Shown here piece by piece: positions 1-7,019 of a DNA stretch of 62,630 nt. How positions within the stretch are numbered: the stretch's first letter is position 1; each line of letters begins with the position of its first letter. The notes under the pieces are model-generated. The model searched no databases. It was given only the letters and a program-made list of their open reading frames with translations, and was not told where the DNA came from. The translations under genes were made by a program, and so were the position numbers. This DNA is from Litorivicinus sp. (GTDB taxonomy: Bacteria; Pseudomonadota; Gammaproteobacteria; Pseudomonadales; Litorivicinaceae), in contig JAOLBK010000012.1 in assembly GCA_028339155.1 (NCBI GenBank), positions 1-62,630 of the forward strand. The letters are read 5' to 3'.

Positions 1-51
1 GTGTTGGAGGAGGTAAAAAAAGGTGAATGTGATTTTCACGTGCCTATTCTG

Positions 52-507
52 ATGCGAACTTTAATTGCACTTTTAGGTTTGGGGCTCAGTTCTCTTTCCT
101 TTGCTGTAGCGCGAGATCTAAGAGCCCAAATAACTAATGCTGCGGTCGTGATCAAAACTCACTTATTGCATGGTTTTACTGAGGATGACGCTGCGTCAGG
201 ACGATAGACTGGTTCCGGTTTTCTGATTAATAAAGAAAAAGGCTGGATTCTTACAAATGTGCACGTGGCCATGTCGGGTCCAGCCAAATTGCGTGTGCAG
301 TTTGTTCATGAAACGGTCAAGCATAAAGCCGAGCGTATCTTCGTGGATTCGAGACATGACATCGCATTAATCTCGGTGGATCCCAACATCATACCTTTTT
401 ACACTACTGAACTGACTCTGGACTGCGACTATGAACTAAAGCGCAAAAGCGCAGAAGTAAGTGAGTATCCCAGCACCCACTGTCCACAAAATTGGTCGCT
501 GGCTTAA
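52..507 (+). pseudogene. Broken trypsin-like (S1/DegP-type) serine protease
   Basis: An ATG at 52 opens a signal peptide (MRTLIALLGLGLSSLSFA). The same frame then hits TAG at 205-207 and reads on into TGSGFLINKEKGWILTNVHV, the hallmark of S1C/S1 proteases including the catalytic His, followed by RHDIALISV with the catalytic Asp. The frame closes at 507, before any GDSG serine region, so the chain also lacks its C-terminal half. The reading frame can be followed upstream to the window edge, but the ATG with a signal peptide is the better start. I conclude this is a decaying gene with one in-frame nonsense codon plus 3' truncation. A sequencing error at the TAG would not rescue the missing serine. 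Confidence 0.75.
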
Positions 508-520
508 ACGTGCGATGAAT

Positions 521-1303
521 TTATCCAACACGGGTGTAGAACTCCTCAATGATCGGCTTAAAAGAGGCATCTAAAAAAGATTGCGCCTCTTCGATTAAAT
601 CATCTGGTATCCCATGCATAGCCTCTGCAATTGATCCTGTGATGGCACCCAATGTGTCGGCATCGCCGCCCAGTGAAACAGCGTTGCGAACGGCATCTTC
701 ATAGCTCCTAGAATCCAATGCACATACGATCGAGTCAGGCACACAGATTTGGCAGAACTCGTTATAGATGTGTTCCTCTCGGCATTGCTCTACGGAACGG
801 TTTAGGTCGTAGCCAAAACGGTCCTGAATGCCTTCCCTGATGCTCTGCAGGCCTTCACCGTGTCTCGCAAGGAAAATGGCCATTGTGGTGGCCTGTGCGC
901 CTTTAATGCCCTCTGGATGGTTGTGGGTTACATCAGTCACTAATCGTGCGACCTCGAGGCTTGTTTCAAGGTCATCGGAGAGCCATCCTGCAGGCGATAC
1001 GCGCATGGCCGCTCCATTACCATAACTGTTGTAGGGAGGCTGGATCTCGGGCGATGCAAGCCACTTGATGAAGCTAGCTCCATAGCCTCCGACATTATCT
1101 GCAGGCATGACTCGTCTTCCCCAGTCACGCATAGCCTCAGCGGGCGGAATCTCGTGAAGTAAGGAGTCTGCGATAGCCACAGTCATGATCGAGTCATCAG
1201 AGATTCCTGTGTCTGGACGGATGAGCGGAGAGAAGTCTTTACGCTTCATTCGCTTGAATTCCCATGGTGCGCCTATGAGATCACCTAGGATGGCTCCGTA
1301 CAT
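521..1303 (-). CDS. ADP-ribosylglycohydrolase family protein (DraG-like)
   Basis: 260 residues, the usual size for a single-domain ADP-ribosylglycohydrolase. The N-terminal GAILGDLIGAPWE is the family's opening motif; SDDSIMTVA stands where most members have TDDT and supplies metal-binding Asp residues; NHPEGIKGAQA lies mid-chain; and GGDADTLGAITGS near the C-terminus completes the two-Mg site. Family members remove ADP-ribose from proteins or small ligands in the cytoplasm. No DraT or other ADP-ribosyltransferase is nearby, so the substrate is unknown. It is divergent from the alpha/beta hydrolase with about 45 bases between the starts. The family call is secure; the biological target is not. 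Confidence 0.85.
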   Translation of the reverse strand: MYGAILGDLIGAPWEFKRMKRKDFSPLIRPDTGISDDSIMTVAIADSLLHEIPPAEAMRDWGRRVMPADNVGGYGASFIKWLASPEIQPPYNSYGNGAAMRVSPAGWLSDDLETSLEVARLVTDVTHNHPEGIKGAQATTMAIFLARHGEGLQSIREGIQDRFGYDLNRSVEQCREEHIYNEFCQICVPDSIVCALDSRSYEDAVRNAVSLGGDADTLGAITGSIAEAMHGIPDDLIEEAQSFLDASFKPIIEEFYTRVG

Positions 1304-1348
1304 TAATCCATTCGTCCTTAGCTCTTTTCAATCACAATACTTGAAGTC

Positions 1349-1912
1349 ATGATGATGTTCATGAGCATTTTGTATTTTTTGCCGGGACGGGGATCGTCTC
1401 TGAATGGTCGTCTAGGACTCGAGCTTCGGGGTAGAGGCTATGAACTGCGGGGACGCGTATTGGAAGGTGATTTCGCTAAGCTGTCGTTCCCCGAGCAAAT
1501 TGATTACGTTGCCTCTGACCTCGTAGAGCTTGATGGTCAAGATACTCCTGTTATTGCTAACTCATGGGGTGCGTACTGGGCTTTACACGCCATTCTCTTG
1601 AACGAACGAAGCTATTCGAAGACGCTGTTGATCTCGCCCATCCTCGGAGCAGTAAGAGGTGAAGGGCGGATGTTTAAACCACCTCTCAGCAAGGTCATGG
1701 AGCGATCAATTGACGAGAGCCTTTTCCCAAATTTTGATCTAACCGTATTGGTTGGCTCGGAGGATTGGCAGAGTCCTGACGATCGATGTAAAGCCCTGTG
1801 TGACGCCGCAAAAGGCAACTTGATTGTCGCTGATGGCAAAGGCCATGATCTGGGTCGAGAGGTCGTCACAAACCTTCTAGATAAGCGGTTAAAGGAGGCT
1901 AATGATGACTGA
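1349..1912 (+). CDS. Small alpha/beta-hydrolase
   Basis: 187 residues. LYFLPGRGSSLNGRLG near the N-terminus suits the oxyanion-hole strand. NSWGAYWA is the nucleophile elbow with Ser in G/N-x-S-x-G style context, GSEDWQSP places the acidic residue and GKGHDLG the catalytic His. The order Ser-Asp-His and spacing match small alpha/beta hydrolases of the RBBP9/YdeN or dienelactone type; the substrate is unknown. The start is ambiguous because the sequence reads ATGATGATGTTCATG; a GAAG at about 1343 fits the third ATG (1355) or the ATG at 1361 better than the first. Its end overlaps the Sel1 fragment, whose ribosome site lies within it. Confidence 0.7.
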   Translation: MMMFMSILYFLPGRGSSLNGRLGLELRGRGYELRGRVLEGDFAKLSFPEQIDYVASDLVELDGQDTPVIANSWGAYWALHAILLNERSYSKTLLISPILGAVRGEGRMFKPPLSKVMERSIDESLFPNFDLTVLVGSEDWQSPDDRCKALCDAAKGNLIVADGKGHDLGREVVTNLLDKRLKEANDD

Positions 1913-2096
1913 CGATCCTTCTAAAAAACAGTTGTACGCGCTGAAAGAATGGACTCCGCTTGCAGAACAAGGGAACGCCACAGCGCAATTCAATCTGGGC
2001 GTGATGTATGCCACCGGTCGAGGTGATCCACAGGGCGATCAGCCATCAGTATTAATCTCAAAACTGGTCTTTACTACTTCAGTAGCGGGACTGTAG
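1902..2096 (+). pseudogene. Truncated Sel1-repeat gene fragment
   Basis: The frame overlaps the end of the alpha/beta hydrolase and sits behind a perfect AAAGGAGG at 1891-1898, so it was or is translated. It encodes a single Sel1 unit (LAEQGNATAQFNLGVMYATG) and then breaks at about 2040 into sequence that on the minus strand is the 3' end of another gene. The matching stretch is very similar at DNA level to the tenth repeat of the Sel1 gene at 3327-4850. I read it as the 5' end of a Sel1 gene whose body was lost by deletion or recombination. A functional one-repeat microprotein of 64 residues cannot be excluded. Confidence 0.6.
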
Positions 2097-2380
2097 GAAA
2101 TCTCTACGGCTCCGGGTTCTGTGGCGTATTTATCGTAAAGCTCACCACTCGCCGCAGATAAGTTGCCGTTATCACATCGTGATGTGGTACCTGCCGGATA
2201 ACGGCACATGATTAACTCACAGTTTATTCCCGCATTCATTAGATCGAATTCGTTGAAAACAATCGTGCCGTCAGTGAGTTGCCAGCCAGAAACTTTGGGT
2301 AACTCTATGTCAGACAGAGAACCGCCGGTTATTAAAGCACCGAGCATAGAGAGAGCCGCTATTTGAAAGAATCTACACAT
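2039..2380 (-). CDS. Small secreted protein of unknown function
   Basis: 113 residues beginning MCRFFQIAALSMLGALITGG, a plausible Sec signal peptide, then a Cys-containing mature part (INCELIMCRYPAG, SRCDNG) that could form one disulfide pair in the periplasm. I recognise no family. Its 3' end runs 58 bases into the truncated Sel1 frame on the other strand, so the junction that cut the Sel1 gene lies at or near this stop codon. It has no operon partner on this strand within 200 bases. Confidence 0.45.
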   Translation of the reverse strand: MCRFFQIAALSMLGALITGGSLSDIELPKVSGWQLTDGTIVFNEFDLMNAGINCELIMCRYPAGTTSRCDNGNLSAASGELYDKYATEPGAVEISYSPATEVVKTSFEINTDG

Positions 2381-2517
2381 CGCCGTGACCTCGCTAGATT
2401 TGTTCTATTGCGAAACTAATATGCATCGTTGCATGGTCGGATAACCGAGGATTAAATTCATGTGTGAGCCAGTTTCAAAAATAAAATCTTGTTCATGTGA
2501 CTCCGATAGCCTCATTT

Positions 2518-2538
2518 CCCTATTCCCTATTCCCTATT
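2518..2538. repeat. Three tandem copies of heptamer CCCTATT
   Basis: Three perfect head-to-tail copies of CCCTATT lie in the intergenic gap between two minus-strand genes. It is a short simple-sequence repeat of a kind that can vary by slippage. It is 140 bases upstream of the start at 2380, so it is not positioned to separate promoter elements of that gene. Confidence 0.7.
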
Positions 2539-2584
2539 GGATTTTATATAGAGAGGTTGGACAAAGTTGCGCATTCGCTTTTTC

Positions 2585-2767
2585 TTACTCTCTCTGAACC
2601 GTCTCCAGAATAAGTCTTTCAGTTTCTTGCTCAAGCCAATTTATGTCATCCCAATAGCGCCTTTTTATCATGGGTGACACAAAACCATGCTTCGCACGAT
2701 AGGCATCTAAGTACAATGATCGAGCTTGTTCCAGCTCATTGAGAAAGATCCATTGCGCCATAATCAA
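2585..2767 (-). CDS. Small protein of unknown function, second gene of a pair
   Basis: 60 residues, rich in charged and aromatic residues (LDAYRAKHGF, RYWDDINWLEQETERLIL), predicted mostly helical and cytoplasmic with no signal peptide. It starts inside the end of the upstream gene (four-base overlap), which suggests translational coupling. The overlapping pair is the main reason to accept it as a gene. No family recognised. Confidence 0.45.
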   Translation of the reverse strand: MIMAQWIFLNELEQARSLYLDAYRAKHGFVSPMIKRRYWDDINWLEQETERLILETVQRE

Positions 2768-2994
2768 TCCTTTTTCTTAGGGGGTTCAGACCAACCCTTT
2801 GATGCCCAATAAAACTCTGATCGATTGACCATCGTGCTGATCTGCGCACAGAATGCGGTGGCTTCATTTAAGGAAAAAAATTGAGGTAAGTTATTTCCAC
2901 GTTTGTAAATGAACACCCCCTTACAGTCAGCACTGCGAGTCACTTCATAATTAATGTCGTCGATGTGATATTTCACTGAGTCTATATAACCCAT
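2764..2994 (-). CDS. Small protein of unknown function, first gene of a pair
   Basis: 76 residues from the ATG at 2994, chosen over an ATG 27 bases upstream because GAGGGGAAA lies eight bases before it. The sequence opens MGYIDSVKYHIDDINYEV and continues with ADCKGVFIYKRGNNLPQFFS, a mixed alpha/beta pattern with no signal peptide, ending in a lysine-rich tail. It is coupled to the 60-residue gene downstream. I do not recognise the family; both genes lie in a block of orphan genes around the Sel1 locus. Confidence 0.5.
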   Translation of the reverse strand: MGYIDSVKYHIDDINYEVTRSADCKGVFIYKRGNNLPQFFSLNEATAFCAQISTMVNRSEFYWASKGWSEPPKKKD

Positions 2995-3326
2995 ACTGAT
3001 TTTCCCCTCGTGTACGTGCACGTGTACTTTAGGAATGCAGACCTTTGAGGTGGTTTGTCAAGAGGGTGCTGTTTTCAATGACGATGAAAATGGAAGGGCT
3101 ATAAACCCCATGGCAAGAGAAATGCTCACTAAAAGCTGATTTCAAACAGGTGTTGTATTATTGTTGAGAAAAATAAAAACAGTCTGGGAAACTGGCACCC
3201 CATTATGAAAAAAAGTCTTCTCGCTCAGTTTTTCCTTTTGATTCTCTTAGAAGAATTAGAATCGACAAATCAAGTTGACCACCATGTTTTTTGTTGGAAT
3301 TTCTATCTAGGTCAGAGCGAAAAGAT
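2995..3326. other. Intergenic region upstream of the Sel1 gene
   Basis: This 332-base gap separates the divergent small-gene pair and the Sel1 gene, so it must carry promoters in both directions. A 10-base palindrome ACGTGCACGT lies near 3011-3020 just upstream of the minus-strand pair. I see no convincing -35/-10 pair and no RNA gene. Confidence 0.3.
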
Positions 3327-4850
3327 ATGCGTGTAGTTGGATCTGTTATTCTGGGTGCGATTATTCTTTTTGCATTGATCTTTTTTGATAATGTAATGCG
3401 AAATTTTAATTGGGGATTTTCCTCTCAAGAAACCCCAGCCGCTCTAATCAAGCAAGAGACGAGCTTTTCGAAGGGGCTCATGGCATACAACGGCGGCGAC
3501 TATGCAGCAGCCCTGGAAGAATTGATTCCTCTTGCGGAGCAAGGGCATAGCCAAGCACAAAGTTATCTAGGTTTGATGTATCTAACTGGTCGAGGTGTTC
3601 CACAGGACGAGCAGGCGGCAATCAAGTGGTGGAGTCTTGCGGCAGAACAGGGGTTTATTGGCGCGCAATATAATCTGGGGCAGATGTATAGGGAAGGTGA
3701 TGGTGTTCCACAGGACGAACAGGCGGCAGTCAAGTGGTACACCCTTGCGGCAGAACAGGGGCATCCCCAATCGCAAACCAATCTAGGTTTGATGTATCTA
3801 ACTGGTCGAGGTGTTCCACAGGACGAGCAGGCGGCAATCAAGTGGTGGAGTCTTGCGGCAGAACAGGGGGTTATTGGCGCGCAATATAATCTGGGGCAGA
3901 TGTATAGGGAAGGTGATGGTGTTCCACAGGACGAACAGGCGGCAGTCAAGTGGTACACCCTTGCGGCAGAACAGGGGCATCCCCAATCGCAAACCAATCT
4001 AGGTTTGATGTATCTAACTGGTCGAGGTGTTCCACAGGACGAGCAGGCGGCAATTAAGTGGTGGAGTCTTGCGGCAGAACAGGGGCGTGCTAAAGCGCAA
4101 TATAATCTGGGCTTGATGTATGACTACGATGATATTAGTCCAACAGACGAGCTAGCTGCCTTCAACTGGTTTCGGCTTGCAGCAGAGCAGGGCCACGCTT
4201 ATGCGCAACTTAATCTAGGCGTGATGTATAGCAAAGGTCAGGGTATTTTCCAAGACGATCAGACTGCAGTGAAGTGGTACACCCTTGCAGCTAAGCAAGG
4301 TGTGGCTGAAGCGCAATACGGTCTGGGGCAGATGTATGACAACGGTCGAGGTGTTCCACAGGACGAGCAGGCGGCAGTCAAGTGGTATCGACTAGCGGCA
4401 GAGGAAGGGGATGCCGATGCGCAATATAATCTGGCTTTGAAGTATGACAAGGGTGATGGTATTCCACAGGACTATCAAGCCGCAGTGAAGTGGTATCGAC
4501 AAGCGGCAGAGCAAGGGCATGCCAGAGCGCAATTCAATCTGGGTGTGATGTATTCCAAGGGTCGAGGTGTGCCACAGGACTATCAGGCCGCAGTGAAGTG
4601 GTATCAACTAGCGGCAGAGCAAGGGGATGCTAAAGCGCAATCTAATCTGGGTACGTCTTATGCCAAGGGTGAAGGTGTTTTACCAGACAACATCTACGCT
4701 CATATGTGGTGGAATGTTTCGGAATTGTCTGGAGATGTACTTTCTTCAAAAAATAGGGAGATCATTGCCACAATAATGACTCCTGCCGACATCTCAGCCG
4801 CACAGAAACTAGCCCGTGAGTGTGTGGCTAAGAATTACAAAGGATGCTGA
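3327..4850 (+). CDS. Membrane-anchored Sel1-repeat protein
   Basis: 507 residues from the ATG at 3327; a TTG 36 bases upstream is less likely because the leader begins at this Met and GAGCGAAAAG precedes it. Residues 1-20 (MRVVGSVILGAIILFALIFF) form an uncleaved signal anchor, so the body is probably periplasmic. About eleven 36-residue Sel1 units follow (consensus AEQG..xAQ.NLG.MY..G.GVPQD...A.KWY), then a short non-repeat tail with two Cys residues. Sel1 solenoids bind other proteins; the partner is unknown. Repeats 1-5 contain a near-perfect 216-bp duplication. The leader is shared with the gene at 5322-5864. Confidence 0.85.
   Translation: MRVVGSVILGAIILFALIFFDNVMRNFNWGFSSQETPAALIKQETSFSKGLMAYNGGDYAAALEELIPLAEQGHSQAQSYLGLMYLTGRGVPQDEQAAIKWWSLAAEQGFIGAQYNLGQMYREGDGVPQDEQAAVKWYTLAAEQGHPQSQTNLGLMYLTGRGVPQDEQAAIKWWSLAAEQGVIGAQYNLGQMYREGDGVPQDEQAAVKWYTLAAEQGHPQSQTNLGLMYLTGRGVPQDEQAAIKWWSLAAEQGRAKAQYNLGLMYDYDDISPTDELAAFNWFRLAAEQGHAYAQLNLGVMYSKGQGIFQDDQTAVKWYTLAAKQGVAEAQYGLGQMYDNGRGVPQDEQAAVKWYRLAAEEGDADAQYNLALKYDKGDGIPQDYQAAVKWYRQAAEQGHARAQFNLGVMYSKGRGVPQDYQAAVKWYQLAAEQGDAKAQSNLGTSYAKGEGVLPDNIYAHMWWNVSELSGDVLSSKNREIIATIMTPADISAAQKLARECVAKNYKGC
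3565..4085 (+). repeat. 216-bp tandem duplication inside the Sel1 gene
   Basis: Copy 1 is 3565-3780 and copy 2 is 3781-3996; by eye they differ at one base (Phe to Val in the product). A third partial copy of about 89 bases begins at 3997 with one further change. The period equals two Sel1 units (72 residues), so the frame is kept. Such identity, including at silent sites, indicates a recent duplication or ongoing gene conversion. Confidence 0.9.
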
Positions 4851-4886
4851 TGAGGCTAATCTTAAAAAAGAAATGAGAAGAGCGGC

Positions 4887-5030
4887 ATGATCAAGATTAA
4901 TTATGGGGATAAAGTTGTCCTAATGAATGAGGAGGAACGATGGACTGCAGTCCGCAAAAAAATCATTCCCTTAAAGCAGATGACAAGAATTGGCTGTGAG
5001 AGATTGTCAAAGTTCAGTCGCTGGCCCTAA
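4887..5030 (+). CDS. Possible 47-residue small protein
   Basis: A short frame from ATG 4887 behind GAAGAGCGG encodes a basic product beginning MIKINYGDKVVLMNEEERW. It ends by overlapping the converging 77-residue gene on the other strand by 24 bases. Nothing else supports it, and a second very short frame with a stronger GAGGAGG site starts inside it at 4940. I list it only because the gap after the Sel1 gene otherwise holds nothing. Confidence 0.2.
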   Translation: MIKINYGDKVVLMNEEERWTAVRKKIIPLKQMTRIGCERLSKFSRWP

Positions 5031-5240
5031 CGGGTAATAGCCACCAAAGGTGCACTCCTTAAGTGCTTTATGCCGCCCATACTGGGTTTCAATCCAATGA
5101 TTTTCCTCAGATAGAGATTCGCATTCCATCCATTGAAATTGTTCTTTATCGATATAAGGCTGTGGTTCTGCAAATATTTGCGTATTCAAGATTATCATCG
5201 AGACCGAGAAAGCGAACACGCACAAGAAAAGTTCTTTCAT
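5007..5240 (-). CDS. Small secreted protein of unknown function
   Basis: 77 residues. MKELFLCVFAFSVSMIILNTQIFA is easily read as a Sec signal peptide (written here as two parts: MKELFLCVFAFS and VSMIILNTQIFA), with cleavage before EPQPY. The mature part is about 53 residues with two Cys (MECESL, LKECTF) and several aromatic residues. No family recognised. It is one of several small exported orphans flanking the Sel1 gene on the minus strand. Confidence 0.45.
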   Translation of the reverse strand: MKELFLCVFAFSVSMIILNTQIFAEPQPYIDKEQFQWMECESLSEENHWIETQYGRHKALKECTFGGYYPLGPATEL

Positions 5241-5321
5241 ATTCTTAGGACAGGGTTATTGATTAGAAGTTCTTTAAATTCACGTCAACATAGTCGAAGA
5301 GCATTCAATTTATTCAATGTC

Positions 5322-5864
5322 TCATGGCGTACTCATTTTCTGGGTGTTGATGGCTATGCATGCTTTTTCATCGCCACCATGAGTTCTCATATAGAACATC
5401 AAGTTTGCTAGACGCTTTGGTGGGTCTGTATCAGGAAAACATCCCCATTTCCGGTAGACCGACATCCCTAGTTCGGGAAATAAGTACTCCTCGCTGTAGC
5501 AGAGACCGGTACCAGCACCAACAACCTCTCCGAAAGCCGTTTTTATCGGCTTTTTGGGTGTGCTTTGCTGAGGCGAATTAGTGTCCCAGACCTCGAGAGA
5601 GATAGGTTGACTGTACGGATTTTCGACATTTGTTTTGAGTCTGTAAGCTAGGTTTTGTGAGAGGCATGTAGTGGCAAGATCACCTGAGCTTGTTTCGCAG
5701 GTTAAATAACCCTTTGGATCGATGAAGCAATTGGATCCCCAATAATACTCGCTGCTTAAAGTGATGGGTGCGTCTTGACCCGAGAAAAATTGCCATTTCT
5801 CGTCAAGAGAGATCAAGCCAAAAAGCCCTACCATACCCAGAATAATCGCTCCGATGACGCGCAT
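5322..5864 (-). CDS. Membrane-anchored or secreted protein sharing the Sel1 gene's leader
   Basis: 180 residues. It opens MRVIGAIILGMVGLFGLISL, closely matching the Sel1 protein's first 20 residues (MRVVGSVILGAIILFALIFF), and the DNA of the two leaders is also alike, including the segment TTATTCTGGGT. After the leader both proteins read F-S-x-Q-x-x-P. The rest is unrelated: a Cys-rich periplasmic domain (GSNCFIDPKGYLTCETS, TTCLSQN, GLCYSEE, WGCFPD, KACIAIN) with possible disulfides. I recognise no family. The pairing suggests leader shuffling between two otherwise unrelated exported genes. Confidence 0.55.
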   Translation of the reverse strand: MRVIGAIILGMVGLFGLISLDEKWQFFSGQDAPITLSSEYYWGSNCFIDPKGYLTCETSSGDLATTCLSQNLAYRLKTNVENPYSQPISLEVWDTNSPQQSTPKKPIKTAFGEVVGAGTGLCYSEEYLFPELGMSVYRKWGCFPDTDPPKRLANLMFYMRTHGGDEKACIAINTQKMSTP

Positions 5865-6009
5865 TTTTCTTCTTTCTCACCTCGATAGGGATTGCAATGA
5901 AAAATATGTTAGTTCAATTGATGAAGCAGTTCTAATCTTTAGGTTTTATGGCTATTCGGGCTAAAAAGTATGATTCTGTATAGCTATTTGCTTACTTAAG
6001 ATTTTATCA

Positions 6010-6234
6010 ATGCGGTCAGAGCATATGGATTCACTTGCTGAGAAAGAGGCGAAACAGAAGATTTTGAATAATGAGTTTCCCTTGAAAGATGCTAACATCG
6101 ACTTGAATCAAAATGAGTCTTTTATTCGGCCTATTGAAGATCGCTTAGAACATCTCAAAGGTTTATTAGATAGAGGTCTGATCACTGAAGAAGAAGCTGG
6201 TTCCACTAAAGCAAAACTACTTAACGATCGATGA
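6010..6234 (+). CDS. SHOCT-domain small protein
   Basis: 74 residues, or 69 if the second ATG at 6025 is used. The last 32 residues (EDRLEHLKGLLDRGLITEEE and on to a terminal LLNDR) match the SHOCT short C-terminal domain pattern, two helices around a G-x-I-T-x-E-E-x turn. SHOCT modules usually sit at the end of larger, often membrane-linked proteins; here the rest of the chain is short, charged and without a membrane segment. Function unknown. Confidence 0.55.
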   Translation: MRSEHMDSLAEKEAKQKILNNEFPLKDANIDLNQNESFIRPIEDRLEHLKGLLDRGLITEEEAGSTKAKLLNDR

Positions 6235-6482
6235 CCAGCCTCACTCCTGATTTGTGGGCGTAATTGTGGGCATGAGCCACTTAGTAAAAAATAAATTGTA
6301 TAATTTCATGTACTTATGGGGTATAGAAGAGGCGGTACGCGCCTCCATGATTCATCCTAAGTATTTATTGAGAGCTATCTGTCTAAACTAATGCGGCGCG
6401 TGGTTAGTTGCGGTGGCGTAGGTTGACTCAAGTTCATAAATTTCCAAGGCAATTCATCATGACTTTTCAATAGATCATCTTT

Positions 6483-7019
6483 GTGCGCCATTTTTTTGTA
6501 ACTAAGTCGTCGATAGCTTTTTTTATAGCTAGCTTGCTATCTCCTTGGACAGCATTTGCTAGCGTGATCGATGAGTCAATACTGAATGATGCCTCGATTG
6601 TCGGGCAAAGTCGTCTCACAGTTTTGTTGTGGGATATCTACGACGCACGTCTTTATGCGAAAAACGGCATCTACCATCCCGAGAAACCATTTGCGCTTTC
6701 ACTGCGCTACTTGAGAGATTTTGAGGGGAAAGATATTGCTGAGCGCTCGATCCAAGAAATTAAAGCGAAAGGACTTAGCGATTTGAGCACGTTTGATACA
6801 TGGAGAAAGTCATTATTAAAGCTTTTTCCGGATGTGTCAGAAGGGGATGAAATCATCGGCGTATACGGGCCTGACAAGCGAAGTCTTTTTTATCTGAATG
6901 GTAATATGTTCGGATCGATCGATGATGTAGAACTTGGTCGATTATTTTTTGATATTTGGCTTGGAGATGACACCTCTGAACCGAGGTTGCGTAGAGAACT
7001 GTTGGGGATTGATGATTAA
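6483..7019 (+). CDS. Chalcone-isomerase-like exported protein
   Basis: 178 residues from a GTG. An N-terminal signal peptide (SSIAFFIASLLSPWTAFAS) is followed by VGQSRLTVLLWDIYDARLYA, the typical entry to the bacterial chalcone-isomerase-like domain (Chalcone_3), and later LSLRYLRDFEGKDIAERS and GNMFGSIDDVELGRLFFDIW. These proteins are not known to isomerise flavonoids in bacteria; the fold binds fatty acids in other members. The stop overlaps the start of the DUF3833 lipoprotein by one base, so the two are one operon. In many gammaproteobacteria this pair lies in a light-induced photolyase/LitR cluster; none of the other members is present here. Confidence 0.8.
   Translation: MRHFFVTKSSIAFFIASLLSPWTAFASVIDESILNDASIVGQSRLTVLLWDIYDARLYAKNGIYHPEKPFALSLRYLRDFEGKDIAERSIQEIKAKGLSDLSTFDTWRKSLLKLFPDVSEGDEIIGVYGPDKRSLFYLNGNMFGSIDDVELGRLFFDIWLGDDTSEPRLRRELLGIDD

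Noticed and set aside
2995-3326. Palindrome ACGTGCACGT as a regulator site
   Set aside because: Only 10 bases and isolated; no second copy or partner regulator nearby.
3565-4085. Regular direct repeats that might suggest a CRISPR array
   Set aside because: The units are coding, 216 bases long, contiguous and without spacers.
3563-4607. Several long antisense frames under the Sel1 gene
   Set aside because: They repeat with the 216-bp unit and are shadows of the Sel1 repeats; their compositions (Cys, Ser, Arg, Leu) are typical of antisense frames.
6329-6345. GAGGCG-GTACG-CGCCTC hairpin as a terminator
   Set aside because: A good six-pair stem but no T run after it, and it lies 95 bases after the SHOCT gene; I cannot assign a role.
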